A DNA stretch of 64,000 nucleotides. Source: Burhinus oedicnemus. Its lineage: Eukaryota > Chordata > Aves > Charadriiformes > Burhinidae. This document shows, piece after piece, positions 20,801-34,754 of this stretch. The notes beneath the pieces were generated by a model that worked only from the letters and a program-made list of their open reading frames with translations, was not told the origin of the DNA and did no database searches. The stretch covers positions 329,274 through 393,273 of the forward strand of contig VFFE01007605.1 of the NCBI GenBank assembly GCA_008921705.1. Reading direction: 5' to 3'. The position numbers and the translations under genes were made by a program. Numbering within the stretch: the stretch's first letter is position 1; every line of letters starts with the position of its first letter.

Positions 20801-23800
20801 GCAGTAAGTTAGCCAACACATTAGATACAATTATCTATGTAATATTTGGTTGGCTGTACTATATATTAGCTAAAGAAATATAGCATACACTTCAGTTATT
20901 TTTTTGAGGCTTATATAATTTGAATAACAATTTTGAGAAAAGAAAATCTGTTATAAGCTAGAGGTAGTTATGGGGCAAAAATACATGGTAAAAGACACCA
21001 CCTTGCTTAGATTATGGGTTTCTACTTGAGAAGTTAAAAAAGATTGTTGATCTTGTAGTCTTTAACATCTGTTTATCTGGATCAGACTTCATGTGCTTAC
21101 ATAGATTAAAATCATTTTATATGAATTTTTTTTTTAAAAAAGTAATTCCTTTCTTAAATACTTCCTATATAATTGGATAATGTGACTTATTTTAATGGTG
21201 GGACATAGAAACAAGAAAAGAAGCTAGATGTGTTGACTTCCATGAAATTGTTGTTGCCAAGGCAATGATTCAAATTAATTTAGAATACATTTTTAACAGT
21301 AAACATTATTTAAAAATTTTTAACAGCTCATTCTGTGGCACTATACAGTAAATACTGTCATTCCTCTGGCAGTCACTGTTAATTCAACCATACATGAATT
21401 CAACTGTATTCCACAGGTTTTGATGAGAGCATTGTATTGTATGCATGGTGATTTTCCCAAATGTCCTGGCATATTCATTCACTGAGCTGTGTCTCAGCCT
21501 CTCACAGCATGCTATAAGAATAAATGTCTATGAAATGTTGATGGACATTCATCAGTTGTCATGATGACCATAGAGCCAGACAATTGTCTACGCTGTGAAC
21601 TTAAAGAAGATTTGATGCTCTCGTACTTACATGTTCGGACTGAAAAGGCATAGTATCTCTACCATCTGTTTGTGCTAGAATTCAAACTTTGAAAATAAGG
21701 TCAGTGAGAAGTTTTTCAGTGACCATTTTTAATGGTAGGATGGGTTTTCAATCAAGTTTTTGGTGACTATTGATTATCTTCTGGTTCTCATTGATAAATA
21801 TGAGGGGAATGGAAATATTATTTGTTCAACTGGTGTACAGGAAGTATGATTTGGCACATCCAAGTGGCTCTTAGGTGGTAGATGCTTATAAATAATTACA
21901 CAGGAGTTACATTAACTTAATTTGACTTTATTTTAGGAACAGTGTAAAATGTAAATACTTTGTCAACTGGCTTCCAAGGAAGAGGAAATGTAGGGCATGT
22001 AATAATGTGTTACATTTAGAAATCCATAGAAACATGGCTTTTCATTACAGGCTTTGTTTTCCTACTATTGCATATATTAATTTTTTACCTGCTTTTTATT
22101 CTGTCTATATTTATAGAAGAGGTCATTCACTTGTAGTCTGTGACTGCCAACTCTTCCCTTCAAGAATAGATTATTGACCATTTTCTAGTGCCTTTAGTAT
22201 CATAAAACCTTTTTTTGTGTTTGCTGTTGGTGAAGAAGCCATTCAAAAATAATTTTAGTAGCATTGGCTAAAGCCCGTAAGTCACATGCTATTTTAGCTT
22301 TTTATCTTATTGAATTGAGGAGGTGAAAGTGACATAGTAATGAAAAGTTGGAAGGGGGAGAAGTGGGTCAATATATTGCTAAATTCTTATTGAAATTCTC
22401 ATGCTTAGACTGTTCTGGGCGGTTTTATTTCTGCTTAACATTTGCTGAGTAAAAGTCATTGCCCTAGAGATGCAAGATTTATTGACACACAGAGATGAAA
22501 ATGATTAGCTAAAAGGTTTCTGCACAAAGAGAATCAAAATCAGCTGAAACACTACAGGGTGGCTCATATACAGGAGGCTGAGCTATTTCAAATAAGTTAT
22601 TAATGTTCAAAGCTAAAAGCTGAGCTTGTTAGTATTATATCAATTGTTTATTCTTTGATTCCTTTGCAGGGACACTAAAATTCTGAAAAAAGCTTTCATT
22701 TTTTTATATATATATGTTTATATATTCTATATGCACACATACTTTGCTTGTTAGAGTTCGTAAAGACGTTATTAAATTTTCATAGATTTATTTTCTAATT
22801 AAGTACATGTTCATTTATTTGCAGATTCCAGCTTTTCAAGAATTGACTTTATGGAATGTTCCTGCAGTCCTGACACAGGTAAAGCTCTATGACAATATAT
22901 TCTGATTCATTAGGAATCATGTTCACTCATTTTCCATTTGATTTCATATGCCACAAACTGGGCATATCGGTATATCTGAACATCTGAAAGATGTTAGCAT
23001 GATTTGGATTACAGTGCATGTGAGCCTGCCAGAAGTACTAGGCAGAACTTCTGCTTTTTGCCCTACTGAAGAGCAGGTTGTGTCTTCAGACTTGACTTTG
23101 TCTTGACTTTGTACATGCAGAGTATAACAAAGCCTGGGAAGTTTAATTGTCAGGCAGATCAAATTGAAATACAGTGTGGTTTGGTGCTCTCAGAAGTCAA
23201 ACATAGGGAAAAACTCATTCTCTAACTAGATGGCATTCAAAAGAAATTACTAATCTTACTAATGCTGCTTACAATTCCAGTGTCACTACACTTTTAATGA
23301 TAAACTCGAGTAGGCCACATCTTTTCTTCCTTCATACAGTTGCTGAATGGACAATCATCCTTACACATGGTCCTGAAGGAAATTTGTGGTGCTATGTAAG
23401 AACACACTGTGTTCCCACCCTAGCATGCCAGCACAAATGCTGCAAGGGTACCTCTTCTTGTCGCAGAGGCTGGGATAAGCACAGAATGTGCTTGAAGCGG
23501 TGTTAGTGTCCTGGTGGCCCTCAGAATCAGAACTGGGTTTCAGGAAGGAGACATGTTGCTGTTCAGTTTGTCTTGACCAAAGAACAGGGCTTTTTATATC
23601 TTACTGTTTCTCCTTATTAAATCTGGAATGTTCTAAGAAAAAATACTAAATAAAAAAGATTAAATACAACTCACAATTCAGAGAAAATGAGATGAGAGAT
23701 TACTGAACACCAGACAAACCTGGAAGTATTGAATAATTATGTATATTGTTGCAGGAAATGTTGTATGAAATTTAATTTTAGGTTCCATGCAGGTTTTAAA

Positions 23801-25352
23801 GCTCTGAGCAGGTTTTCAAATAGAAATGATTAAATATAATTTTTCAATACTTTTACATGATTAATGTAACAGGCTGATCTTTCTTTGAGTACATCATAAA
23901 TACCATCCACATTGGTGTGCTATATATGGAGAGTTTTATTGCTGCAGCACTTTATGAAATTATTCTTTGGGAAATTATAGATAGTCAATGAATAATTCAA
24001 GGGAAGGAATAAAATAAAATCTAATAAACTCTGCGTATGATTGAACTTTGACATTATTATAGTAATGTGTATATACAAACCTCACTGTTATTCTGGAAAA
24101 ATGATTCCAGTAGAGTTTGATTTTTATAAGAAGAGATGTTTTCACACTTAACTTGTCTGAGAAGAAAAGTGACAATTATTAACTAATTGGTAACCTGAAC
24201 ACCAATCATACTTTCTTCTGTTTCCAGAGAAGTAAAGAGCAAAAGATACAAAAGATAAATTGTTGAGGAAATACTGGATTTTTGCCAGGGTTCCTAATCA
24301 TTATAACAATTTCTGGGAGTCTGAAAATACTCCTGTAAATCAGAAAATGAAAAACCTTGAGGAAAGGCACGTCTTACAGGATTATAACAAAATTTCTGTG
24401 CTAGGCACAAAGAAGTCAGAGCAACAGACATGGCAGCATGTACGGAATGGCCCAGCTGGAATGAGAAAAAGGAGTAGTATCACTGCTAAAAGCAGCTCTT
24501 TTCTCCCTTTGCTACTTTCGAGAAAGTAAAGGGGTGAGGCACAGGTGGTTACAACAGGTAAGCAATGGGAAGAATGGTGTGGTTTTGACTGAGCTGGGAA
24601 AAACTGGGGCAAGAAATGAGAGAGACTGAGGAGGTATCATATTTGTATTGTCTTTTGTGTACAGCTGCAACACTCAGTTTCCTGTCTACACTAAATTACT
24701 GGGCTATGAAAAATAGTTCATAAACTCTCTAATGCTTGCTTTAGACTGTTATGGCAGAGTCCCTGCCACTAACATCTTGTATTACTCCATACAGGAGGGT
24801 TGGGTAACTAGAAAAGGCACACACAAAGGGTACACAAAGTGTACACCCAAAAGCTTAGGAGTAGCTTTCACACCTTTTTACAATCTCACAGTCATAAAGG
24901 AAAAGGGAGCAGGGCAAGAGAGGGGCATTTCCTCCTCCAGAGGGTTAAAGCCTAGTTAGCACCAGACTCCTGCTTTGAACTGCCCTCAGGATTTTGTGCT
25001 CTCTCTCCCTCCTAACTGCACAGATATCCTGTAGAGACTGACCTCCTAGCTTAGTACAGGGGTGATATGAATGCCTGTAGTATCTTCATGTTATGCAAGC
25101 TTTGACTTTGGAGACATTTTTAGGCAAAAAGCCCCATCATTCCAATGGTCCTTGAGACTGGGAAAAGGACAGAGTCAAAATCAAGCCCACCTTGTATTTC
25201 GAACGGCTACAGCAGTTTCAGATTCTCTGTGTTAAAAAATAAAGTCCTATGGCTATCCTCCCAGAAATTTCCTACAAATATATCAAATTTTTCTATTTTA
25301 TTTGGTATATAACATGGCACCACTTCTTCCGTGGCTGTAAATCAAAGTAAGG

Positions 25353-25498
25353 CCATTGATTTTAGCAGGACTATAAGAATTTACTCCAGCTGGTGGGCTC
25401 GTGATTAACTTCAGTGGTCCCAGAAAGATTTATGTTAGCTAGAAGTCTAATCCACTGATTTCAGTGGAGCTGTCCAACTTACTCCAGGTGGAGAGCTG
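25353..25498. repeat. Old amniote repeat with three units of about 50 bp
   Basis: Three related units begin CATTGATTTTAGCAGGAC (about 25354), GATTAACTTCAGTGGTCC (about 25403) and CACTGATTTCAGTGGAGC (about 25454). The TTCAG words of units 2 and 3 are exactly 50 bp apart, and the TTTAG of unit 1 is 49 bp before unit 2. Units 1 and 3 also share TTACTCCAG(C/G)TGG. The sequence resembles the 'TGATTTCAGTGGAGCTACTCC...TTACTCCAGCTGAGG' repeats common in turtles and archosaurs. Confidence 0.55.
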
Positions 25499-26884
25499 CT
25501 TAGATCTTACTACTATTTCTTCCAAATTTGTTAAAAAAATTGAACACAGGACGCAGAAGAAAAAAATATTTTGAGCTTGACATGTTGATGGCTGTCATGG
25601 AGTTTTCTTAAGATGAACTGATCTTTAGGTTTAGAACTGAGTCTTGCTTTCTCCTTACTGTAGATCTCCAGTTCTTAAGTTTGTCCCTAACTTGAAGTAA
25701 ATGAACAGTCTGACAAGCTGAGTTAGACATGTGCCACAGTACTGTGATGCTGTTGAAGTCCCTCCAATGAAGACAGTTGACACAGTACTCTAAAATGAAT
25801 GTAAATGAGAATAGGATTAAAACTTTTTCTGTTTGTATTTCCTTTTAGTAGAAAAGGAAAAAATAAAAAAGGGAATGGTGAAAAATCAGGTAAGTAATGT
25901 TCTCATTTGTCTGGAAAAGTCATGAGTACTTTTTTGGAATTGCTTCCTGGTTTGTCGTAAAACTTGAAAACTTTTTTTTTTTTTTACTTTATTTTCATAA
26001 CTAATCACAGTTTCACAAATATGGAAATTTGTAAGTGTGTGGGAACTGATGTGCACTAATTTTTGTTCTTTCCCCTGTTCAGTCTGCATATTGATGTATT
26101 TCTTTTGAATTAATGTTTATTTCAGCAAGCTGAGGGAATTGTTATGATTAGTATGAAAGGGCCTGGTATATATGTAAATGAAATGCAGTGAAGTAGGAGA
26201 AAGGAACTAATTTGCTATTGGAATTCGAGTATAAGTTATCTTGGCCAAAGCTTCTGGGTAAATATTATTTCATACATCAGACCTGCTTCCTCCTTGTCTT
26301 AATGAATTCTTGTACTGTAAATTTGTGTAAGGGAAATTGATTTGGAAGCCCAACATTAGTTTAATCACAGTCACCTTATATGTTACTAGTATATTTTCAG
26401 TTACAAGAAGTGTAACATGACTTCACCTTATTTTTAAGGAATCTAGAGAAACAATTGTTGTCCTTGTTGTAAATGTGTGATGACTGGATATTTTAAGACT
26501 ACCCTCTGCAACAAAATTTGGGTTATTGTCTAGTCTAGACCTTCCTTTGTCTGCAGAGAAACATAGAGTCCTTCTTAAAGAATTTTCAACAGTTCTTCCA
26601 TTGTGTTGGGATAAGTAGCAAGAAACAGTGAACAGAGAGTATTCATGAGGCAATGCTGCATTTGGATGTGTCAATCTAAAAGAGGGAAACTACCTGCAAT
26701 CATATCAAATTCAGTAGCATTGATAGCAGGTTTGAGTAAGAATGATACTCTCATAGAGACCAGCTGTATGTAATAAAAAGGTATTAAATATATTTTTAAT
26801 GAAAAAATGATGTATACATGGATCAAAGTCCTGAATATTTGAGGGTACTGTACATAACCAATCTGTTTCCTTACTATTTTTTTC

Positions 26885-26980
26885 TAATTCATAGGAGGGA
26901 AGCTGAGGCAGAGAAATGACAGGACTTAGTTTGTGGTGTACCTGCTTATCAGGAAACTGTGAATTCAAGTTTCTTCTGCT
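26885..26980 (+). repeat. MIR/L2-like remnant
   Basis: GGGAAGCTGAGGCAGAGAAATGAC followed by GAATTCAAGTTTCTTCTGCT resembles 'GGGAAACTGAGGCACAGAGAGGTTAAGTGAC ... ATTCAAACCCAGGTCTTCTGACT', with a degraded middle. Confidence 0.4.
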
Positions 26981-29900
26981 AAGTCATGTAGTGTGCCATT
27001 TCTCAGAGGAAAAGTAATTTGAATACTGAGAAAAAGACTTAAATATTTATTAGGCATCTCTCTTAAAAAGTTTAAGTGGGCTCTTGAAATGATGTTGGGT
27101 TATGAGAGGTAGCTGATTACTATTAACTCCAGTGACCTATGATGGGTCAGGTGAAACAGAGTTACTGTGGTCAGCTGAAGATCCAGGTTTTAAAGCGCAA
27201 CCATTTTTTATTTCACTTTATTTTGCTTGGAAGGATTTTACTTTGATAAACTGCTTAGAAACATGGTGTTAGGAGACTTGGTTCTTTAGTTATAATATAG
27301 GGAAAGTGCACCTTTTTTGTTTGAAGAAAACTTGTTTATGTGAATTCCTTTGATACTTGCAGCATATACAACACACAGTGGGATCAGTTATCAAAAAGGT
27401 GACTTTCTAATGCAAGTTAAAGGCTGAAATGATGAATTCCACATCTGTTTAATAGACTTAATTTCTGGTGACATTATAAACTGAAAAGGGCAACAAGCTC
27501 CTTTTTCATCACACACAGATCTCTCCAAAACAGATTACAATTTAGAATGTGTTCAGAACTGAAGGTAAAACATTCCTTAGTCACTGCTGAAAGATCTGAA
27601 GAATGCAAGTTAGCCTGTTAGGGGAATACTTGCTGACTTTTTAGGATACATTTTGGCTTGGTATCTTGAAAGATCTTGCTGGATTCAGTTTTAGAATTAT
27701 AAAGATGGGTTCTTGGAGCAGATAATTGGTATCAGTAACATGAATTGTATGTTACCTGAGAAAAGTTAGTCTCATGTTCTGATATGTTAATTCACTGCAT
27801 GGTTGAAGGATACGAACATGAAAAACATCTATTAATCATAATTTAGCATTGAAGGACGTAGTCAAATTCTGAATCCCTTATCTCATGACAGGCCATGGAA
27901 TTATTGCTGGTGTAAAATTTGAAGGAAGCATTGACAAGTCATAATTGACTCCTTTGCTTTTATAGATCTGTGTCCAAGGTATAAGAAAAAATTTGCAGAA
28001 TCAAGTTTGCAATGCAGCCTTTTTTTTAAGGATGCTGCATGATGAAAAACCTGCAGGTTTGACACATTCTGTAATAATTACTTTGAAACAGGACTTCCTA
28101 GTGCTTTATGATTTCTTTTCATGGAAATCTGCCCCATCTGTTTCACAGATACATTTTTTTAGTCCATTTCCCTCCCAAAACCTTTTCTGTCTTCAAAGAA
28201 GTGATCCTAGATTTACTATTTCTACTTTTCTGATGAGTCTGTTACAGAATACATCTAATCTTTTTCCTTTCTTTTATTGCTTGCAAAAGATGAGATATAT
28301 TCCACCTTTGCAGCTAAAATGAATTTGGAAGATAGTTTTTATAGCTGATTATTATTATATGAATTTCTAAACTATAATCCATGTGCTACTAGTTAAAATA
28401 CTTTGTCATGGACAGACTTCCAAGTCTTTGGTTTAGTGATATTTTCAAAGAGATTATTATTGTTCAAAAGCTTTCTAGCAAAAAATACAGTTATGGAATA
28501 GGCTTAGGCCATTTGTTTGTCTTGTGGTTTACATAATCTGCACCAACTCTGTTCTACATTTTCAGAGAAGTTTTTTCTCTTCCAAAAAGAAACTGTTTGT
28601 TTTACATAAGAGCCAGCTCTAGACTCTGAACCACTGGAAATTAACAAGGTAGCATCTGTGAAACAACTTCACATCCTCTTCAGTGCATTCATCTCAACTG
28701 GTACCGTTTCTCTGAACTTGGGGAAACACAGTTCAGGAAAACATGGTCATAAAGGCAAAACACAATTACCTTTCCAGAACTGCATAGCTGAGAAGCATAA
28801 CAAGAATTTGCAGAATAAATGTTCTTTTTAATACATTTCTACTAAATAAAAATACACTGCAAAGTCAGGGCTAAGAAAAGGATAGAAAGAAGAGCTCTAC
28901 TTATAGTAGCTTACTTATTTTCCAGCATTGTTATTTTGTAGTTCTCCCACTTCATCTCAACAGTTTTCTTCTGAGTTATAACGTAACTCCACATCCTCAC
29001 ATTTCCTTTTGTAAATATCATGACTGTTACCATTCAGTAAAGTGCTATTTGTTCTTGACATATGTAGCTAAGGGCTCAAGCATGGGACTGGCATTGCTCT
29101 GATATAAAAACGACTTTAAGCTGCTTTGAAGATTGCAGCAAACAGATACCAACATTTTGAAAACAAAGATTCAACAAAATTCTAATATCATTTAGAAGAT
29201 TGTGCTGGGATCTTTGTACCTTTTGAAAGTGGGAATGTCATCAATACGGAAATCTGAGGGGTCAAATCTTCAGCAGGGTATTACTTTGATCATAGGTTTT
29301 CCCCAGGAAATAATTTCTTCCTTCTATTTTTTTTCTCCTGAGGATATTAGTTCTGCCTTTCACCTTAAACTTGTGCCTTGTAGATTTTAATTAAAACCCC
29401 TTTCCCAGAATGGAATGGAAATTATAAGTATGAAATTTTAATGAAATGCTTATTTTTATGAAATATTTATCCTTTTTCATTCTAGTCTACATTTTTCTCT
29501 GTCATTTTGGGACAGCAGGTGCTTGAAGGGCTTTTGTTCTGTATTTTCAATGAAAGTTTCATCTTATTTGATGTAAATAGCTTCTGACAAGATAAGGGTA
29601 CAGCTGGGTCATACCAAAGGTAGTCACCCAGAGGACAGTTTCTCTGAGAAGTGCTGTCAGACTCGTTTCCCATGCAGCCAATCATTTAATAGGCAAGATG
29701 GTATCACTCCTGTTTAATAAAATGAGTTTTACATCAGAGAAGCAACAAAGAATCTCACTGTGTTTGACATCTACTTTTAGGACAGAGAGAAGAGTAATGC
29801 AGATGCCTAGCATCTGTATTGTTATCACCAGGTTTCCCAGAATCAAACATTATAGCAACAGGTCTTTTCCTCAGTCCTAATAATTCTGTTTCAACAGCAC

Positions 29901-32884
29901 ATTGATGAGCAGAAGCTAATGTCCTTCTTTTCAGGTGTACTTTTTAGAGTGCTGCAGAGTTTATGTCAGAACATATTTCTGATAAAATTTCAGGCAGTTA
30001 TGACTTCATAGTTTGTTTTAAGTATCCACTTAATCGTATATCTAGGAGGATCAAGAAGGGGTTTTATGTGGAAGGCAATGAGGCAAATGATTAAAGAGAA
30101 TCTCTTTCAAGCCAGCTGATAGGAAGACTGAAGTGTTGTAGCCAGCCCCACATCTTGAGTTCCATCCTCACGGTTTGTGAGTAGAAGCAGCTTTACACTC
30201 TTTGTCCTATATTTTGCCATTAAAAAAATCATTAGTGTTAAAATTGACCAAGGCAGAGAATTTCTCTCCATATCATACTGGATTACAAGTTGTATATTTT
30301 GAATTGGTGTAATCAATAGAGATGTACTAGTAGTCTGTGATATATGGGGACTACAGTATGTGTTTGTCATAACATATCCTCAGAGCTGCTGACACAGAAT
30401 GGCACTGTTTTTAAAATATGGTTTTTATAAGCAGCCTTATGAGTGAGTTCTAGTGTGTGGCACTCTCTCTCCTTCATACAGGTCTAGCTGCTCAGTTTTC
30501 AGAGCACTGTCTGATTCTGTCATAGCTCTATCTCTGCTGCTTAGATCCTGTCATGCCTTCTATCATCTAAGCAGTCTCAGTCTCTCTTGCAGTTGTTCTC
30601 CATAACGTCCAACAGTAGTAGAAGGGATGGATGAGTTAAGAGAGACAGAAAATTAATTTTCTGTGGATTTGTTTATGTGCAGTGAGAAAGAACACTATAG
30701 AACATTTAGCCAGAGTGACTTCAAAACGAACAAACACAGTACTTGTGTTTTAACCAAAAAAAGGGCTTGCTACTGTGATCAGAAATAAATGAATAGGAGA
30801 GATGCTTCTGTGGGACCAAGCAATAGTGAAGCATGTATTGTCTAAGATGTTTTCTCCTTTGAGAGCATCGGATTTCCTCTGATTCAGGAGAAAGTGTAGA
30901 GGCCTTGGTTCTTATTCAGTCCTCACTTTGGCAAATACTCATCCAAGCTCATGCCAGAACTGAAGTCTTCAACCATGAGATTGCTCTTAAATTCTCATAA
31001 AATGCGCTGCTTTTTTTTCTCATCATATCATAACATATCAAGACAGTGCAAACATCAATGCCATTTAATGAACTATGATGCCAGCTCATTGGTTCCAGGC
31101 AATAACTTTTTACTTAGCTCTACTATACAAAGATTAATATTAGCATGATCACTTCATCTGATTATTATTTTTTAAGCTGTCCCAATTTTATGGATGTTGT
31201 TTGAATAAATTGTATTTGTTCTTCTTCTTCTTCCACATGCAAGCACAGTTCCCTAATATTAAATCTTCCAACATCCTGCATCCTTTCTATCAGGGTGTGC
31301 TGTTGCTGAGCAACACCAGATTTGCTCTTTAAAATTATCCAGGTTTCTTTAGCCAGCTTTGTGAGTTGCTTCAGCAGGGAAGCAGTAATATGTCTTAATG
31401 CTTTAAAAATATATGTTTTTTTGCTCAGACTATTTATTAGCATTTCTTGTATTTGGGCCATCATACATGGGTATGTGGCTATACATTTAAAAATAATACA
31501 GTTTCACATAATTTTTTCATTCTGGTATGTGGTTTTTTTGTAATTATATAACTGTACTTTTATAACACACATTAATGCATAGGTGCAAGAAGACAGAAAA
31601 ATTAAAACATACATGTATTTAGGAAAGTTCTTATTAGAAAGACTTTTAATTGAATTTTTTTCCCTAAAGCATATATATTTTTGCTTTCTGAATGGCGTAT
31701 GAATGTGGATTCTTTATAGTTGGAGCTTTAAGATGATTCACCCTTCTCCATAACCCTGCTAACCCTCAATTTTCTAGATATCATAGAAGTTGGCAAAATG
31801 TTTCTTTTGACCTTATAATTGAGTGCTGTAGGAATTATTTTCCTGTAGATTAAATGCTATTAACTATTTCAACATGGGCTGTAATTTTAAACCTTGACCA
31901 TAGGACCATGTAAATCCTAAATGTTTTATTCTTCAGTGTCAATTTTTAATGACAATAGCAAAAACTTGCACTTGTAATACTTACTTTATTGAACTGATCC
32001 TGGGAATAGTATGGCCATAATCTAACAAGGTGATAAAATGTATGTATATGATTTGCATATATGGTCAATGGGACTCCACTGACCCTTTAATTCGGTAAAG
32101 GTATATCTGAACTTTGAGACTCTGAGCTCACAATGTGGAAGTATCTTTAACTTCTCTGGCCTTGAACATTTCTATAGAATGAAGCATATGCCAAAAAAGG
32201 GAAGTGGACCTAAGTTTTCATAGGATTCGGCGTTGTAGACTTGATATTGCACCATTGTGGCAGAGAGAGAGTTAAAGGAAGCTTTTTCATTGACTGTAAT
32301 GGGAGCAGGATCAAAGTCATCTTGATGGTAATATTTGCTAATTTTGATAGAAGAAACAATTGTTATCCATTTTAAAATTACTTTTAGTAAATATAAGATC
32401 ATGGATTATACTTTGTTACCAAATCCTTTGCTCTGGTTCTGTTGAAAGCAGTATCCTGTTGATTTTTACAGGAGCAAACAAGGGTTCTTTCTGGCTGATA
32501 GAAGGATTTTTCTATTGTTCACCATTGTTTGCAGTAGATGAGTTTTTTGATGATGGGTTAAATCCAGTTGACCACTTGCATTTTCCCACTTATTTAGTTG
32601 GGAAAGAGGTGTAAGTGTTGCAACCAAAGTCGGTAGTTTCTGTGCTGTTTCTTTTCTAGGACATCAAGATAACAAGGTATGTGTTATAATGTCAACAGAA
32701 TGGAATAACATTGTCAGTATATTTTCTTATGGATCAGCTTTTTGTCACGTACTTGGGTCATGTGGTTAGTAATGTCTTCATTTTGTTGGGAAAGTAGCTA
32801 GGAATCCTCACACTGAAGAAAATGGGAAATTAATTTAATGCAAACGTCTTAACCAGCCATCTGTTGAGACTGTGCCAAACCTGT

Positions 32885-32909
32885 CAAGCCTCATGCACCA
32901 TGAGGCTTG
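32885..32909. repeat. Perfect 11-bp hairpin, 3-nt loop
   Basis: CAAGCCTCATG, loop CAC, then CATGAGGCTTG. The stem does not extend outward, so it is too short for a microRNA precursor. Confidence 0.75.
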
Positions 32910-34754
32910 TGCTTTCTTGCAGCTAGTTTTCTATCTGAACCAACACTGAGGCCTCTATGGTTCTGTACGGCAGATTGGATCTGCTTGACCTGACTCAGGA
33001 CTTGCATCTGGCTTGAGGGGTTGGAAAGCAGGAGAGAGGCTGAAGTCTTGCCCATACGGTGGAAGCTCAGTCGCCTAAGAACCCTAGTGAAAATTAGAAA
33101 CCTCAGCTACAGCAGAGGGCTGTAACTGCCTTCCTCCTCCTGTTGCACGATTGAACACCTGGGAATGCTTTGAGAGAGATGAGTCTTGAGCAGTCTGCCA
33201 TGTTTGCACATTGCTAGAGAGCTGTTTACCAGGAGCTGAGTCTGTTTTGAAGCATGTTCTTCCCTGTGTTCAGCAGAAAGTAGTGTTAGCATGAGTTCAG
33301 ACTGTTAGTACAAGGAGCTGAGAAAACAAACCAGTGGCAATAAGCTCAGAAATGGAGCTGCACTTTCAGGCACAGAAAGGAAGAGACTGGGCTGTAGCTT
33401 CATACTTGCTTTCAGTTGATTTTCAGCTTGCTGTTACTAAACAGAGCAGTATCTTCAGCCCTTGCACTTCACCCTCAGCTGCATATGTCCACTTTTCTCT
33501 AGTGTTAGTGCTTGTAGAGCTATGCAATGAGTTGGATCAGGGAGCTAATTTGACTAAAAGTGAATATTCGGTGGTTTTTTGCTGGGTTAGTTTGCAGTTG
33601 CATCTGTTCCCTTACCATACTCACTGTGCAACCTTGGGAGAGCTAACGCCAGCATTAGAGAGGCAATGAGGAGTAGTTTCATAGAGAGGGGAATTTAGAA
33701 GTACCCCGTTACACTGGCAGACTGGATTTATGCTGGATTAAAGCAGCTGTGTAACCATGGCCACAGATCTCATAGGATAGCTAAAGGGTTTTACAGTTGC
33801 TCTCTGTGCTTTTCTGCAAAGCTTGTAAATACCTGCTTTGCAAAGGAATAGTGCTGCAAGAACCTTGCGTGTGAACTTCTGGGGTTTATGGGACTTCTTC
33901 ATTGTTTGTGTGATAAAAGAAGAGGGAGTTCTGGGGAGATATCTTTGCATAAACCAACAGTATAGCCCTCAGCTGAATGTGTAAGTGGAAGATTCTTGCC
34001 ACTCTCCATCACAGCTTCCTCTATTGACTGTCATCTTGTGTGCTCAAGTCAATGTAATGATTAGAGATCAGTTTTAAATTAAAGGGAGAGAATATTCAAC
34101 CCCTGGAAGATGAAAAGCAGGAAGTGTTTGAATGCACATGCAGAACACAGAAAGCTAGAAGAAATGCTTTGGCAGTCATTGCAGAGGAGGCAAGGAAGAA
34201 GAGCACAGGAAATAATGATCAAAAAATGTTGACTACCACGTTTTTGAAGCTGTGAGAGCTCCTTGAAAGTGTTGACCCAAGCAATGATTACACCTAAGAG
34301 AAACAAAAGGTAATTACTTAGGAGCTAATAAATCCAAGAAGGAAGACAAAAATAGTATCAGGGGAAAGTGTTAAAATGATGTGCAAAGGATGAAATGGTA
34401 TTTTAAGTCCAGATGTTCCTTTATGAATTTATGGGAAATGAGCTTGCTTTTGAATAGCACTTTGAAAGCCCTCCAAGGAGAAATGAAAAAAAGCACTTTA
34501 AAATTCTGTAATTCTAATATAGCTGGGAGAAGTCTTTTTATTAATCAGGTCTCAGAAGGATGTCCTCAAATACAACTTTGTATTTCTCTTTAAGACTCTC
34601 ATTTCCAGCAATGCTTGTAAAAAAAATTGGCTGCAGTTATGTTGTTGGTGTACTTACATGACAGTTTATGACACTAACACGTAGTATCTGTATGTGCTTG
34701 CTTCACTGTGGTCTGCTTGTGGTTATTTGTATTCACCTGACTCCTATCTCTTTG

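Noticed and set aside
22698..22735. TA-rich tract as a promoter
   Set aside because: Simple AT-rich microsatellite-like sequence with no GC-rich flank or downstream gene.
31213..31232. Short TTC-rich run
   Set aside because: Only about four repeat units. Not a meaningful microsatellite.
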